A stretch of 64,000 nt of DNA from Pseudomonas sp. Irchel 3A7 (GCF_900187565.1 NZ_FYED01000003.1:389398-453397), one strand, 5' to 3'. Counted from the first letter of the stretch, positions 26,478 through 35,836 are shown. Made by a program: numbers and translations. The notes: a model not told the origin generated them from the sequence alone.

Positions 26478-27830
26478 ATGTTTGGCATGTCCCACGAGAC
26501 GTTCCTGCTGCTCGATGCAGTGGTTACGGTGATCGGGCTTATTGTCCTGATCACCAAGTTCAAGTTTCACCCCTTCATTGCCCTGATCATCGCCGCAGCC
26601 TTCCTCGGGCTGACCTCCGGCATGCCGATCGGCACCATCATCAAGGCATTCCAGGACGGCTTCGGTGGCGTACTCGGGTTTGTCGGGATCATCCTCGCGT
26701 TGGGCACCATGCTCGGCAAAATGATGGCCGAGTCGGGCGGGGCGGACCAAATCGCCCAGACCCTGATCCGCGCCTTCGGCAAGGACAAGGTGCAGTGGGC
26801 GATGATGTTCGCCGCGTTCCTGGTGGGCATTCCGCTGTTCTTCGAAATTGGCTTCGTGCTGTTGATTCCGCTGGTGTTCATCGTCGCCCGGCGTACCGGC
26901 GTGTCGATCATCAAGATCGGTATCCCGTTGCTGGCAGGTCTGTCCGCCGTACACGGCCTGGTGCCACCGCACCCGGGTCCGCTGCTGGCCATCGGCGTGT
27001 TCGGCGCCGACATCGGCAAGACCATTCTCTACGGCCTGATCGTGGCACTGCCAACGGCGATCATTGCCGGTCCGATCTTCGGTACCTTCATCGCCAAGCA
27101 CATCCCCGGTCACCCGAATCAGGAGCTGGTGGATCAACTGGCCCGCGAATCGGATTCCGCCGATCTGCCAAGCTTCAGCATCACCCTGATCACCGTGCTG
27201 TCGCCGGTGTTCCTGATGCTGCTCAAGACCTTTGCGGATGTGGTGCTGGCCGAAGGTAACTTCTTCCGCACCTTCATGGACCTGATCGGCCACCCGATCT
27301 CGGCCCTGCTGCTGGCGTTGCTGCTGTCGCTGTACACCTTCGGCTACAAGCAGGGCATCGGTTCCAACCAGATGCTCAAATGGCTGGACGCGAGCCTGGC
27401 GCCAACCGCCGCGATCATCCTGATCATCGGTGCCGGTGGTGGCTTCAAGCAGATGCTGGTGACCAGCGGCGTGGGTAATGTCATCGGCAACATGGCGGTA
27501 GAAGCGCAGATCTCGCCGATCCTGCTGGCGTGGCTGGTGGCGGCGGTGATCCGCATCGCCACCGGTTCGGCGACCGTGGCAACCATTACCGGCGCGGGCA
27601 TCGTGGTGCCGGTTGTCGGGATGATTCCAGGGGTTAACCGTGAACTGCTGGTGCTAGCCACCGGTGCCGGTTCGTTGATCCTGTCTCACGTTAACGACGC
27701 CGGTTTCTGGCTGGTGAAACAGTACTTCAACATGACCGTGGCAGAGACGTTCAAGACCTGGACCGCGATGGAAACCATCCTGTCGGTGGTGGGGTTGGGC
27801 TTTATTCTGTTGTTGTCGTTGTTCGTCTAA
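26478..27830 (+). CDS. gntT: Gluconate:H+ symporter, GntP family
   Basis: 450 residues with about 12 hydrophobic segments. The family-typical regions are FKFHPFIALIIAAAFLGLTSGMPI, LGTMLGKMMAESGGADQIAQTL, VHGLVPPHPGPLLAIGVFGADIGKT and the C-terminal SHVNDAGFWLVKQYF. These motifs define GntP gluconate permeases. An AGGAG site precedes ATG 26478 and a strong terminator follows. With gntR and gntK this forms a complete gluconate uptake and activation locus. Confidence 0.95.
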   Translation: MFGMSHETFLLLDAVVTVIGLIVLITKFKFHPFIALIIAAAFLGLTSGMPIGTIIKAFQDGFGGVLGFVGIILALGTMLGKMMAESGGADQIAQTLIRAFGKDKVQWAMMFAAFLVGIPLFFEIGFVLLIPLVFIVARRTGVSIIKIGIPLLAGLSAVHGLVPPHPGPLLAIGVFGADIGKTILYGLIVALPTAIIAGPIFGTFIAKHIPGHPNQELVDQLARESDSADLPSFSITLITVLSPVFLMLLKTFADVVLAEGNFFRTFMDLIGHPISALLLALLLSLYTFGYKQGIGSNQMLKWLDASLAPTAAIILIIGAGGGFKQMLVTSGVGNVIGNMAVEAQISPILLAWLVAAVIRIATGSATVATITGAGIVVPVVGMIPGVNRELLVLATGAGSLILSHVNDAGFWLVKQYFNMTVAETFKTWTAMETILSVVGLGFILLLSLFV

Positions 27831-27841
27831 ATCTGTATCGG

Positions 27842-27877
27842 GCACAAAAAAACCGCAGAGATGCGGTTTTTTTGTGC
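27842..27877 (+). terminator. gntT terminator
   Basis: Stem GCACAAAAAAACCGCA / TGCGGTTTTTTTGTGC with a four-base loop. It is nearly symmetrical, so it may also stop the convergent RHS gene. Confidence 0.92.
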
Positions 27878-27897
27878 CTGCATTCAGGCCGTCAATC

Positions 27898-28734
27898 TCA
27901 ATGCTTATCTGGCAACGGACTTCGGATCCCGCTGGCAGTTGCAGGGATCTGTTTGACACCAGAATCGGTGCCGCTGATCTTGAGTCCGCCCTCTGATTTG
28001 ACCTTGCTGTACTCGTTCTGTGCACGCACACCATAGTTGCCCTCGAGAACAAATCCGGTGTGGACGTTGTTGTTTTTAATCGCAGAAGTGGCGTCTGGCT
28101 GGGCATCAGTGCCTGTGGCAGGGGGAGGTGGGCCTTTTGACAAGCTCTTTTTTTTTGTTCGCGACTTCCCTAGCTTCTGTTTTGGAGGCCTGGGATTTTT
28201 ATTGTTTGCCGCCATGCTTGTCCCAACTTCCCAAAGCCCCCCACCTCCTGAGCTCGATTGAGCACGCGGCAAGTCCACATCGGCGTTCAAACCAGCCGAA
28301 GGATTGTCAGAAAAAAAATCCAAAACTGCAGTAGCTGTTCTTCCTGCCTGCCTCTTTACCGTCACCCACAACAGTTTCCAAGGAATATGGCCTGTGGGAT
28401 CAAAACTCAATACAGGCTCACCCCCGCAGTACCCATACGCATTCAACCCTCCCTTCCCAAATGGGCTCATGCTGTCAGGGCTATGAAACCGCATCAATCG
28501 CGGGTTATAGACGCGGTACCCCTTCCCCAAAAAATACCAGTCAGTCTTCGCCTCACGCAGTTCGCCGTTAAACCCCAGGTGCGTCATGACCTTCTGCTGG
28601 GCAGACTGCTGACCAAAGGGTGAGTAGGCGAGGCGGTGAATGCTGCCGGCCATTTCGGCGAGCACGGTGTTTTTGCTGTCGCCGGCTAACAACAAGGTGC
28701 AGGATGTGTGATTGGCAGGTTTTGATGTGGGCAT
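27898..28734 (-). CDS. Orphan RHS-repeat core protein with variable tail
   Basis: 278 residues from ATG 28734. The RHS-associated core is present (YSPFGQQSAQQKVMTHLGFNGELRE, then WYFLGKGYRVYNPRLMRFHSPD and LNAYGYCGGEPVLSFDPTGH, about 40-122). The long upstream YD-repeat shell is absent. After the core, the tail (about 125-278) is unrelated in character: Pro/Lys-rich (KNPRPPKQKLGKSRTKKKSL), then a small polar region. Such stand-alone cores are frequent in Pseudomonas and may be displaced tip domains. No immunity gene was recognised next to it. A GTG at 28758 is an alternative start. Confidence 0.78.
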   Translation of the reverse strand: MPTSKPANHTSCTLLLAGDSKNTVLAEMAGSIHRLAYSPFGQQSAQQKVMTHLGFNGELREAKTDWYFLGKGYRVYNPRLMRFHSPDSMSPFGKGGLNAYGYCGGEPVLSFDPTGHIPWKLLWVTVKRQAGRTATAVLDFFSDNPSAGLNADVDLPRAQSSSGGGGLWEVGTSMAANNKNPRPPKQKLGKSRTKKKSLSKGPPPPATGTDAQPDATSAIKNNNVHTGFVLEGNYGVRAQNEYSKVKSEGGLKISGTDSGVKQIPATASGIRSPLPDKH

Positions 28735-28852
28735 GGGAGGACCTTTGTTTGACGACACGTCAATAAAGGCTTCCAGCCTTTCACGTAGTTCCAGCGTCGG
28801 GAACTGACAGAACTACCAGGTTCACGAGAGTGGAATGCAAAACAAAACCAAA

Positions 28853-28943
28853 TGTGGGAGCGAGCCTGCTCGCGAAGACGGCTTCACTTTCAACGAAGAT
28901 GTTGAATGTCAGTCCGCATTCGCGAGCAGGCTCGCTCCCACAG
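28853..28943. repeat. REPIN (paired REP)
   Basis: Inverted GGGAGCGAGCCTGCTCGCG pair with about 45 bases between the arms, between two genes on the minus strand. Confidence 0.88.
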
Positions 28944-28958
28944 TGTTTTATATAGGCG

Positions 28959-30170
28959 TCAGGATTTGCTGACGACACCATCCGCCCGGAACATCCCGCG
29001 AATCCCACGCACGGCCTGACGAATCCGGTCCTGGTTTTCGATCAGGGCGAAGCGCACATGGTCATCGCCGTATTCGCCGAAACCCACACCCGGCGAGACG
29101 CAGACCTTGGCTTCGGCCAGCAGTTTCTTGGCGAATTCCAGCGAACCCAGGTGGGCGTAAGCCTCGGGAATCTTGGCCCAGACGTACATCGAGGCTTTCG
29201 GGTTCTCCACCATCCAGCCCAGTTCATGCAGGCCCTTGACCAGCACGTTGCGCCGCTGCCGGTATTGTTCGGCGATGTCGCGCACGCATTGCTGATCACC
29301 TTCCAGCGCGGCAATCGCCGCCACTTGCAGCGGGGTGAAGGTGCCGTAGTCGTGGTAGCTCTTGATCCGCGCCAGGGCGTTGACCAGTTCCGGGTTGCCG
29401 ACCATGAAACCGATGCGCCAGCCCGCCATGTTGTAGCTCTTGGACAGGGTGAAAAACTCCACCGCGATGTCCTTGGCGCCCGGCACCTGCATGATCGACG
29501 GGGCTTTCCAGCCGTCGTAGACGATGTCGGCGTAGGCCAGGTCGTGGATCACCAACACGTCGTACTGCTTGGCGAGGGCGATCACCCGTTCGAAGAAATC
29601 CAGTTCCACGCATTGCGCGGTGGGGTTGGACGGGAAGCCGAGGATCATCATCTTCGGCTTCGGAATAGAGCCGCGAATGGCCCGTTCCAGTTCGGCGAAG
29701 AAATCCACGCCCGGCACCAGCGGCACCGATCGCACCTGGGCGCCGGCAATCACGGCACCGTAGATGTGAATCGGGTAGCTCGGGTTCGGCACCAGCACCG
29801 TATCGCCCTGATCCAGGGTGGCCAGCATCAAGTGCGCCAGGCCTTCCTTGGAACCGATGGTGACAATGGCTTCGCTTTCCGGGTCGATGTCGACCTCGTA
29901 GCGTTCCTTGTACCAGTTGGAAATCGCCCGGCGCAGGCGCGGAATGCCCTTGGACGTCGAATAACCATGGGTGTCTTCGCGCTGGGCGACGGTCACCAGT
30001 TTTTCGACGATGTGAGGCGGGGTGGCGCCGTCGGGGTTGCCCATGCTCAAGTCGATGATGTCTTCGCCACGACGACGGGCGGCCATCTTCAGCTCGGCTG
30101 TGATGTTGAAAACGTAAGGGGGGAGTCGATCTATGCGCGCAAAGCGGCGCGGCGAACCTTGTTCGGCCAT
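28959..30170 (-). CDS. alaC: AlaC-type class I aminotransferase (alanine transaminase)
   Basis: A 403-residue fold-type I PLP enzyme. Seen are [21 protein letters not shown], the cofactor/substrate segment [31 protein letters not shown] (Asp/Tyr contacts) and the Schiff-base Lys in [18 protein letters not shown]. The arginine binding the substrate carboxylate is near the end in [11 protein letters not shown]. AlaC makes alanine from pyruvate and glutamate; related enzymes may use other 2-oxo acids. GAGG precedes ATG 30170. It is divergent from the LysE exporter. Confidence 0.88.
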   Translation of the reverse strand: MAEQGSPRRFARIDRLPPYVFNITAELKMAARRRGEDIIDLSMGNPDGATPPHIVEKLVTVAQREDTHGYSTSKGIPRLRRAISNWYKERYEVDIDPESEAIVTIGSKEGLAHLMLATLDQGDTVLVPNPSYPIHIYGAVIAGAQVRSVPLVPGVDFFAELERAIRGSIPKPKMMILGFPSNPTAQCVELDFFERVIALAKQYDVLVIHDLAYADIVYDGWKAPSIMQVPGAKDIAVEFFTLSKSYNMAGWRIGFMVGNPELVNALARIKSYHDYGTFTPLQVAAIAALEGDQQCVRDIAEQYRQRRNVLVKGLHELGWMVENPKASMYVWAKIPEAYAHLGSLEFAKKLLAEAKVCVSPGVGFGEYGDDHVRFALIENQDRIRQAVRGIRGMFRADGVVSKS

Positions 30171-30309
30171 TGTTGCCTCGGATAACGTAAGCGCCCGGAA
30201 CCGTCCGAGCGACGCTGGTCACTGCGGTGACCTGTGGCGGAATGTACGGTGAGCTGTGGCAGACTGTCCAGCCTGTGCGTAAACAAATTTTTCCGAAGGA
30301 ATTGGGTCG

Positions 30310-30972
30310 ATGGAATTTACCAGTGGCTTCCTGCTGAGCCTTTCGCTGTGCCTGGACATAGGCGTGGCCAACATCGCGATGATTACGTTGGCGATGCAGC
30401 GCGGCTATTTTCAAGGCTTCGCGCTGGGCCTGGGCACCTGTGTCGGCGACCTGATCTACGCCGTGCTGGCATTGGCCGGCATGACCGTCCTGCTGCAATA
30501 CGAAACCGTGCGCTGGGTGTTGTGGATCGGCGGTTCGGCGCTGCTGGTGTACTTCGCGGCGAAGATGATTCATTCGGCGATCCACCACGAGGCGCTGCTG
30601 GCCGAGACTGCCGAGGTCGGCCACAACTCCCATCGCAAGGAGTTCTTTCGCGGGATTTTCCTCGCCATGTCGTCGCCGAGTGCGATCCTCTGGTTCGCCG
30701 CGGTGGGCGGCACGCTGATCGCTCGTTCCGGTGGCGGTGGAGCCCTCAGCTCGGCGCTGTTTCTGGGCGGGTTTCTCTGCGCGGGCATTCTCTGGTGCGT
30801 GGGCCTGTGCTTCGCGGCGAGCCATGGCGGCAAGTTGCTCGGCGACAAACTGCTGCGCTATTCCTACATGGCATCGGCGGCGATCTTCTGCTATTTCGCG
30901 GTGTATGTGATTCTATCGGGCTACAACGAGTTTATCGGCAGCGCCGCCGTCGAGCCGTTGCACGCCCTGTAA
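30310..30972 (+). CDS. LysE/RhtB family amino-acid exporter
   Basis: 220 residues with about six membrane segments. The family start FTSGFLLSLSLCLDIGVANIAMITLAMQRGYFQGFALGLGTCVGD matches LysE proteins, although the usual PGP in the first loop is replaced. Further segments are AVLALAGMTVLLQYETVRWVLWIGGSALLVYF and the C-terminal LRYSYMASAAIFCYFAVYVILSGY. Substrate unknown. It is alone on its strand, and AAGGA precedes ATG 30310. Confidence 0.87.
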   Translation: MEFTSGFLLSLSLCLDIGVANIAMITLAMQRGYFQGFALGLGTCVGDLIYAVLALAGMTVLLQYETVRWVLWIGGSALLVYFAAKMIHSAIHHEALLAETAEVGHNSHRKEFFRGIFLAMSSPSAILWFAAVGGTLIARSGGGGALSSALFLGGFLCAGILWCVGLCFAASHGGKLLGDKLLRYSYMASAAIFCYFAVYVILSGYNEFIGSAAVEPLHAL

Positions 30973-31038
30973 TTGGGCGAATCGGGTTTGGCTTCTATAC
31001 TCCCAGCCGAACCCACTTTTCGCTCCAGGAGTCGAGCC

Positions 31039-31524
31039 ATGGATGAGCAAACACGCGTCGAACCGGCGGAGCCGCGCTTCGAACACGGACACTTCCTGCT
31101 GATCGCAGGGCTAGGCGGTCGATTTACCCAGCAAACCACTCAAGGCATTCCAGCACTCTGGGAGAGATTCAATCCCCACATCGGCAATGTCCCGGGCCAG
31201 AAAGGCGAAGTGACCTACGGCGTCTGCTGCAATTTCGATGGCAAGGGCGGTTTCGACTACATTGCCGGCGTCGAAATCAGCAAGCTCGACGACTTGCCGG
31301 ACCAGTACCGCTGGGTAGAGGTTCAGCCTCAGCGGTACGCGGTGTTCGAGCACAAAGGTCCGCTGGATACTTTGCCGCAGCTGTTTCAGTACATCTTCGG
31401 CACCTGGCAGCCGCAGTCTGGGCATGAGGTGTTGAATGCACCGGAACTGGAGCGCTACAGCGAGGATTTCAACCCGAAGCTCAATACCGGAAAACTGGAA
31501 ATCTGGGTGCCGATCAAGGCGTGA
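31039..31524 (+). CDS. GyrI-like / AraC effector-binding domain protein
   Basis: 161 residues from ATG 31039 with a CCAGGAG site. The segment FLLIAGLGGRFTQQTTQGIPALWERF and the later strand YRWVEVQPQRYAVFEHKGPLDTLPQLFQYIF, ending in LEIWVPIK, are the duplicated SHV fold of the SbmC/GyrI family. Stand-alone members bind small hydrophobic or basic ligands or inhibit gyrase. No DNA-binding domain is attached. It may share a transcript with the exporter 66 bases upstream, but the link is unproven. Confidence 0.85.
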   Translation: MDEQTRVEPAEPRFEHGHFLLIAGLGGRFTQQTTQGIPALWERFNPHIGNVPGQKGEVTYGVCCNFDGKGGFDYIAGVEISKLDDLPDQYRWVEVQPQRYAVFEHKGPLDTLPQLFQYIFGTWQPQSGHEVLNAPELERYSEDFNPKLNTGKLEIWVPIKA

Positions 31525-31620
31525 GACGTGCATCGAGAGGCGAATCGGACGATTCGTCTCTCGATGTCATGCCGACGCTGATTTATGATCCCCGGCCTTT
31601 CCATCTGATTGCGACCCGCC

Positions 31621-32109
31621 ATGAACACCGTCATCCGCCACGTCACGCCTGCTGATCTGGACCGCTGCTACGCCATTGAAACCGTTGCCTATGAAGGTGA
31701 CGAAGCCGCAACCCGCGAAAAAATCGCCACCCGCATCGCCACCTGGCCCGAGGGGTTCATCGTTGCCGAAGTGGACGGCGTGGTCGCCGGTTTCATCAAT
31801 TCCGGTGCGGCGTTTCAGGTGGAAATGTCGGACGAAGCGTTCAAGGAACTGATCGGCCACGACCCGGCCGGCCCGCATGTGGTGATCATGTCGGTGGTGG
31901 TGCATCCGGATTATCAAGGCCAGGGCCTGGCAAAGCGCCTGATGGGCGAATTCATCGAGCGCATGCGTGCGCTGGACAAGGCCAGCATCCACCTGATGTG
32001 CAAGGAACGGCATATTCCGCTGTATGCCGGGTTTGGCTTTGCCTACGTCAAGCCTTCGGCATCGGATCATGGCGGGATGGCGTGGCATGAGATGGTGCTC
32101 AATCTCTAA
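31621..32109 (+). CDS. GNAT family N-acetyltransferase
   Basis: 162 residues from ATG 31621. The N-terminal strand-helix IRHVTPADLDRCYAIETVAYEGDEA is followed by VVIMSVVVHPDYQGQGLAKRLMGEFI, the acetyl-CoA binding motif (Q-G-Q-G-L-A). The C-terminal LYAGFGFAYVKPSASDHGGMAWHEMVL matches AANAT-like members that act on aryl-alkylamines or polyamines. Substrate not determined. Confidence 0.88.
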   Translation: MNTVIRHVTPADLDRCYAIETVAYEGDEAATREKIATRIATWPEGFIVAEVDGVVAGFINSGAAFQVEMSDEAFKELIGHDPAGPHVVIMSVVVHPDYQGQGLAKRLMGEFIERMRALDKASIHLMCKERHIPLYAGFGFAYVKPSASDHGGMAWHEMVLNL

Positions 32110-32112
32110 CTC

Positions 32113-32203
32113 TGAGGGAGCGAGCCTGCTCGCGAAGAGGGCGTATCAGTCGACATCAATGTTGCCTGATACACCGCTTTCGCGAGCAGGCTCGCTCCCA
32201 CAG
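32113..32203. repeat. REPIN (paired REP)
   Basis: Inverted GGGAGCGAGCCTGCTCGCG pair starting three bases after the acetyltransferase stop, between convergent genes. Confidence 0.88.
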
Positions 32204-32219
32204 GGGACTGGGGTTTGCC

Positions 32220-32705
32220 TCAGAATCTCAGGCCCATCCGCCGCTCATACCCGATCCGCCCCTTGTACGCCTCGCCACTGTCGACATATCCATACTTTGC
32301 ATACAGCGCGATGGCCGCGGCATTATCCGCATCCACCGATAACTCCAGGCCCCTGATTTCCGGCCACGCCTGGCGCGCCACTTCGGGCAGCGCTTGCAGG
32401 CAGGCTTTGCCATAGCCCTTGCCCTGGAGGCGTTGGTCGACCTGCAAGGCATGCAATGTAGCGCTATGCTCATCGGCCCAGGCCGGCAATACGGGCGGGC
32501 GCTTGAGCAGCAGGAAGGCCACGGGGATGTCATCGGCCAGCAGGGCAAAGCCTTTGACGCCGGGGCCGGGGCGGGACAGCAAGGTGTGCAATGCACCGTG
32601 AATATCCCCGGAGAACTTGATTTGATCCGGGTGAACTTCAATGGCCTCGACCTGCTGGCGCTGCAGCGCGTTCAGGCTTTCATAAGGCACGAGTAGGGCT
32701 GTCAC
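32220..32705 (-). CDS. GNAT family N-acetyltransferase
   Basis: 161 residues from a GTG start at 32705 with AAGGA at good spacing. The acetyl-CoA motif is LHALQVDQRLQGKGYGKACLQAL (Q-G-K-G-Y-G), followed by LELSVDADNAAAIALYAKYGYVDSGEAYKGRIGYERRM. It is unrelated in substrate part to the other acetyltransferases in the window. Substrate unknown. Confidence 0.86.
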   Translation of the reverse strand: MTALLVPYESLNALQRQQVEAIEVHPDQIKFSGDIHGALHTLLSRPGPGVKGFALLADDIPVAFLLLKRPPVLPAWADEHSATLHALQVDQRLQGKGYGKACLQALPEVARQAWPEIRGLELSVDADNAAAIALYAKYGYVDSGEAYKGRIGYERRMGLRF

Positions 32706-32845
32706 TGGAGTGTCCTTTTTCCATCAAAAATGAGTCTCGGATTCTAGCGAGTCTGGCCGTTTGGATTATTTTTATTTCACCTGTCGATTCGCCGGATCGC
32801 CAGACGACTAAGGGTGTCTTCCAATAAAAACCACGGAGAACCACC

Positions 32846-33271
32846 ATGAACGCACAAACCCAGATCCAGAACCTGATCGAGAACTATCGCCAGGCCGTCA
32901 TCGCCAAGGACGTGGACAAAGTCATGGCCCTGTATGCCGATGACATTGTCTCCTTCGACGCTGTCAAAGCCCTGCAATTCAAGGGCAAACCTGCCTATCG
33001 CGCCCATTGGCAGGCCTGCATGGAAATGTGCCCCGGCCCGCACACGTTCGAGTTCCATGAAGTGACCATCGAACCGTCCCAGGAGATCGCATTTGCCCAC
33101 TGGCTGGCCCATTGCGGCGGCACCAACGAAAAGGGTGAAACCCAGGCCTGCTGGATGCGCGTCACCGCGTGCTATCGGCAGGAGGCCGGGTTGTGGCAGA
33201 TCGTCCACGAACACTGGTCGGCGCCGTTCGACATGACCAGCGGCGCGACCCTGTTCGATCTGCAGCCTTGA
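32846..33271 (+). CDS. SnoaL/NTF2-like fold protein (YybH-type)
   Basis: 141 residues beginning MNAQTQIQNLIENYRQAVIAKDVDKVMALYADDIVSFDAV. This is the standard alpha+beta cone start (a helix, then LYADDIVSFD) of NTF2-like proteins. The C-terminal LWQIVHEHWSAPFDM is the ketosteroid-isomerase-like last strand. Members are isomerases, cyclases or ligand binders; no function can be assigned. It lies directly upstream of the YciI-sigma pair, in the same direction, with an 80-base gap. Confidence 0.83.
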   Translation: MNAQTQIQNLIENYRQAVIAKDVDKVMALYADDIVSFDAVKALQFKGKPAYRAHWQACMEMCPGPHTFEFHEVTIEPSQEIAFAHWLAHCGGTNEKGETQACWMRVTACYRQEAGLWQIVHEHWSAPFDMTSGATLFDLQP

Positions 33272-33350
33272 TCGCCCGGCTGTTGATCGGCAAGCCGCGT
33301 CAGAATGCCCCTCTGCGACCATAGTTGATCCGTTCGATCAGGAGAGCGCC

Positions 33351-33695
33351 ATGAAATACCTATGTCTGGTCTACAGCGATGAAAACCTGCTGCATTCGCT
33401 GCCCGAAAGCCCGCAGGATGCGGAATGCATGGCCTACGCCGAGACGATCCAGGGCAGTGGCCGGATGGTCGCCGCCGAGGCGCTGGAGTCGGTGCAGACC
33501 GCCACCACCGTGCGCATGCGCAACGGCAAGCTGTCGATCACCGACGGCCCGTTCGCCGAGACCAAGGAACAATTGGCCGGTTTCTACCTGATCGATGCCA
33601 GGGATCTGAACGAAGCGATCCAGGTCGCCGGGGACATTCCGGCGGCCCGGGTCGGCTGTGTCGAAGTGCGCCCCGTCCGCCAGTTGAATCCTTGA
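33351..33695 (+). CDS. YciI/DGPF-domain protein partnered with ECF42
   Basis: 114 residues: MKYLCLVYSDENLLHSLPES, then the DGPF signature in KLSITDGPFAETKEQLAGFYLIDARDLNEAI, and a final VEVRPVRQL strand. DGPF-domain proteins are the usual genetic partners of ECF42 sigma factors, and their gene stops one base before the sigma start here. The biochemical role is unknown. GGAGAG precedes ATG 33351. Confidence 0.9.
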   Translation: MKYLCLVYSDENLLHSLPESPQDAECMAYAETIQGSGRMVAAEALESVQTATTVRMRNGKLSITDGPFAETKEQLAGFYLIDARDLNEAIQVAGDIPAARVGCVEVRPVRQLNP

Positions 33696-33696
33696 G

Positions 33697-34932
33697 ATGC
33701 CAGGTCTTTCGGTGCAGGTGCGGGTCGAGCAGATTTATCGCCAGGAGTCGCGACGCATTCTGGCGACGCTGATTCGCCTGCTCGGCGATTTCGACCTCGC
33801 CGAAGAGGCCTTGCACGAGGCGTTTTTTGTCGCGGTCGAGCGCTGGCAGCAGGACGGTGTGCCGGACAATCCACGCACCTGGCTGGTATCCACCGGGCGC
33901 TTCAAGGCGATCGATGTGTTGCGCCGGCGCGCCCGCTTCGCCGCCTCACGACCGTTGTTGATCGCGCAACTGGAGGCGCTGGAGCAGGCCGACTGGAGTG
34001 ACGAAGACGTGGAAGACGATCGCTTGCGCCTGATCTTCACCTGTTGTCACCCGGCCTTGGCAGCGGACGCCCAGGTGCCGTTGACCCTGCGGGAAGTCTG
34101 CGACCTGACCACCGAAGAAATCGCACGGGCCTTTCTCTCGGCGCCGGCCACCATCGCCCAGCGCATCGTGCGCGCCAAGGCGAAAATCCGCGATGCGAAA
34201 ATCCCCTATCAAGTGCCGTCCCTGACGGAGTTGCCCGAACGCCTCGACAGCGTGCTACGGGTGATTTACCTGGTGTTCAACGAAGGCTACTCGGCGTCCA
34301 TCGGCGCGCAAGTGACCCGCGAAGACCTGACCCGCGAAGCGATTCGCCTCGGCCGCTTGTTGTTGGAGTTGTTACCGGAACCGGAAGTCATGGGCCTGCT
34401 GGCGCTGATGCTGTTGCACGAGTCGCGGCGGGTGGCCAGAACCTCCGCGAGCGGCGAATTGATCTTGCTTGATGACCAGGATCGGACCTTGTGGAACAGC
34501 GAGATGATTGCCGAAGGCTGCGCGCTGGTCGAGCGTGCGCTGAGCACCCGTCGCTTCGGCCCATACTGCCTGCAAGCGGCGATTGCCGCGGTGCATGCCG
34601 AAGCGCCATCGGTGAAAGATACCGATTGGGAACAGATCGTCGGCCTGTATGACGTGCTGCTGCGGGCCGTTCCATCGCCGGTGATCGAGTTGAACCGCGC
34701 GGCGGCGCTGTCGAAGCGCGATGGGCCGTTGGCGGGGTTGACGCTGGTCGAAGCGATTCTGGCTCGCGGTGAACTGCAGGATTACCACCTGGCGCATTCG
34801 GCGCGGGCGGAGTTTTGTCGGCAGTTGGGACGGGTGGAACAGGCGCGGCAAGCGTACGAGCGGGCCTTGGCGTTGACCCGGCAAGAGCCGGAGCGGCGGT
34901 TTATCGAGGGGCGGCTCAAGGCGTTAGAGTGA
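33697..34932 (+). CDS. ECF42-type RNA polymerase sigma factor with TPR-like tail
   Basis: 411 residues. Sigma region 2 (YRQESRRILATLIRLLGDFDLAEEALHEAFFVAVERW, about 8-45) and region 4 (LTLREVCDLTTEEIARAFLSAPATIAQRIVRAKAKIR, about 130-165) are followed by about 230 helical residues. These include HESRRVARTSASGELILLDDQDR and TPR-like repeats (LAHSARAEFCRQLGRVEQARQAYERALAL). This long tail replaces a classical anti-sigma factor in ECF42. The YciI gene immediately upstream fits the family. Confidence 0.9.
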   Translation: MPGLSVQVRVEQIYRQESRRILATLIRLLGDFDLAEEALHEAFFVAVERWQQDGVPDNPRTWLVSTGRFKAIDVLRRRARFAASRPLLIAQLEALEQADWSDEDVEDDRLRLIFTCCHPALAADAQVPLTLREVCDLTTEEIARAFLSAPATIAQRIVRAKAKIRDAKIPYQVPSLTELPERLDSVLRVIYLVFNEGYSASIGAQVTREDLTREAIRLGRLLLELLPEPEVMGLLALMLLHESRRVARTSASGELILLDDQDRTLWNSEMIAEGCALVERALSTRRFGPYCLQAAIAAVHAEAPSVKDTDWEQIVGLYDVLLRAVPSPVIELNRAAALSKRDGPLAGLTLVEAILARGELQDYHLAHSARAEFCRQLGRVEQARQAYERALALTRQEPERRFIEGRLKALE

Positions 34933-34947
34933 TGGGATGCCACCGGC

Positions 34948-34974
34948 CCCTTCGCGAGCCTGCTCGCGAAGGGC
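34948..34974. repeat. Solo REP hairpin
   Basis: CCCTTCGCGAGC / GCTCGCGAAGGG palindrome of the REP core without the GTGGGAG extension or a partner arm. It lies between the convergent sigma and LysR genes and may act as a bidirectional terminator. Confidence 0.7.
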
Positions 34975-34981
34975 CGCGTCG

Positions 34982-35836
34982 CTATTCCAACATCTTGCCC
35001 AACAACCAGCTCCCCGCCGGCCCCGGCGGGTTGAGCCGCGACCACAGTGCATCCACGTAAACGGTTTTCGGCCAACCGCGCACGTGCAGTTGCTGCAGCG
35101 ACCCCGGGCCAAATCGCTCCACCAGCCAGCGCGGCAGCGGTGCCCAGCCGAATCCGCCCTGGGCCATTTCCAGCAGCATCAAATAACTCGGCGCCGACCA
35201 GACACGGCCCTTCGCCCGGCTTTCATAGGGATTGACGATGGTCGCCAGGCGCAATTCCCGGTGCCGTTGCAGCACCTCCTGATCGATGTGTTTCAGCGTG
35301 GCCAAGGGATGTTTGGGTGATACGAACAGGGCGATTTCCGTGCGTTCATCCACTGTCGAATTGACCAGGTCTGGCGGATAGCTGTCCTGCATTTCGGCGA
35401 AGGCGAGCTGCGCCCGACCGCTTTGTACCAGCGCCACCAGGTCGTCGCATTCGGCGATCAGGCATTCAAGTTCCAGGTCCGGATATCGCTGCTCGAAAGC
35501 ACTGAGCGACGCTTCGAAGCGGTCGGACTGGTAGGTGTCGGACAGCGCCACGGTCAGCTTCGCCTCGACCCCTTGGGACAACTGACTGGCGCTCATTTCC
35601 AGGCGACTGGTGGCGGCCAGGATGTCCTCGGCCCGCTGCAGCATCACATGCCCGGCCGGGGTGAGGGTGGGTTTGCGGCTGCTGCGGTCGAACAGCGTCA
35701 GGTTCAGGTCGATTTCCAGGCTGGCCACCGCCGCACTGATGGTTGACTGACTGCGCCCCAGTTTGCGCGCCGCGGCGGAAAAAGAACCCTGCGTCGCTGC
35801 CTGAACGAACGCCTGCAACACTTCCTGGGACGCCAT
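34982..35836 (-). CDS. LysR family transcriptional regulator
   Basis: 284 residues: N-terminal winged helix (LQAFVQAATQGSFSAAARKLGRSQSTISAAVASLEIDL, about 7-45) and a two-lobed effector domain from about residue 90. It is divergent from a PACE-family efflux gene with 88 bases between. That is the layout of aceR-aceI type pairs, where the LysR protein activates the pump on binding its substrate. Target inferred from position only. Confidence 0.9.
   Translation of the reverse strand: MASQEVLQAFVQAATQGSFSAAARKLGRSQSTISAAVASLEIDLNLTLFDRSSRKPTLTPAGHVMLQRAEDILAATSRLEMSASQLSQGVEAKLTVALSDTYQSDRFEASLSAFEQRYPDLELECLIAECDDLVALVQSGRAQLAFAEMQDSYPPDLVNSTVDERTEIALFVSPKHPLATLKHIDQEVLQRHRELRLATIVNPYESRAKGRVWSAPSYLMLLEMAQGGFGWAPLPRWLVERFGPGSLQQLHVRGWPKTVYVDALWSRLNPPGPAGSWLLGKMLE

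Noticed and set aside
29058..30185. Long plus-strand frame opposite alaC
   Set aside because: Antisense shadow of the transaminase gene; no motif.
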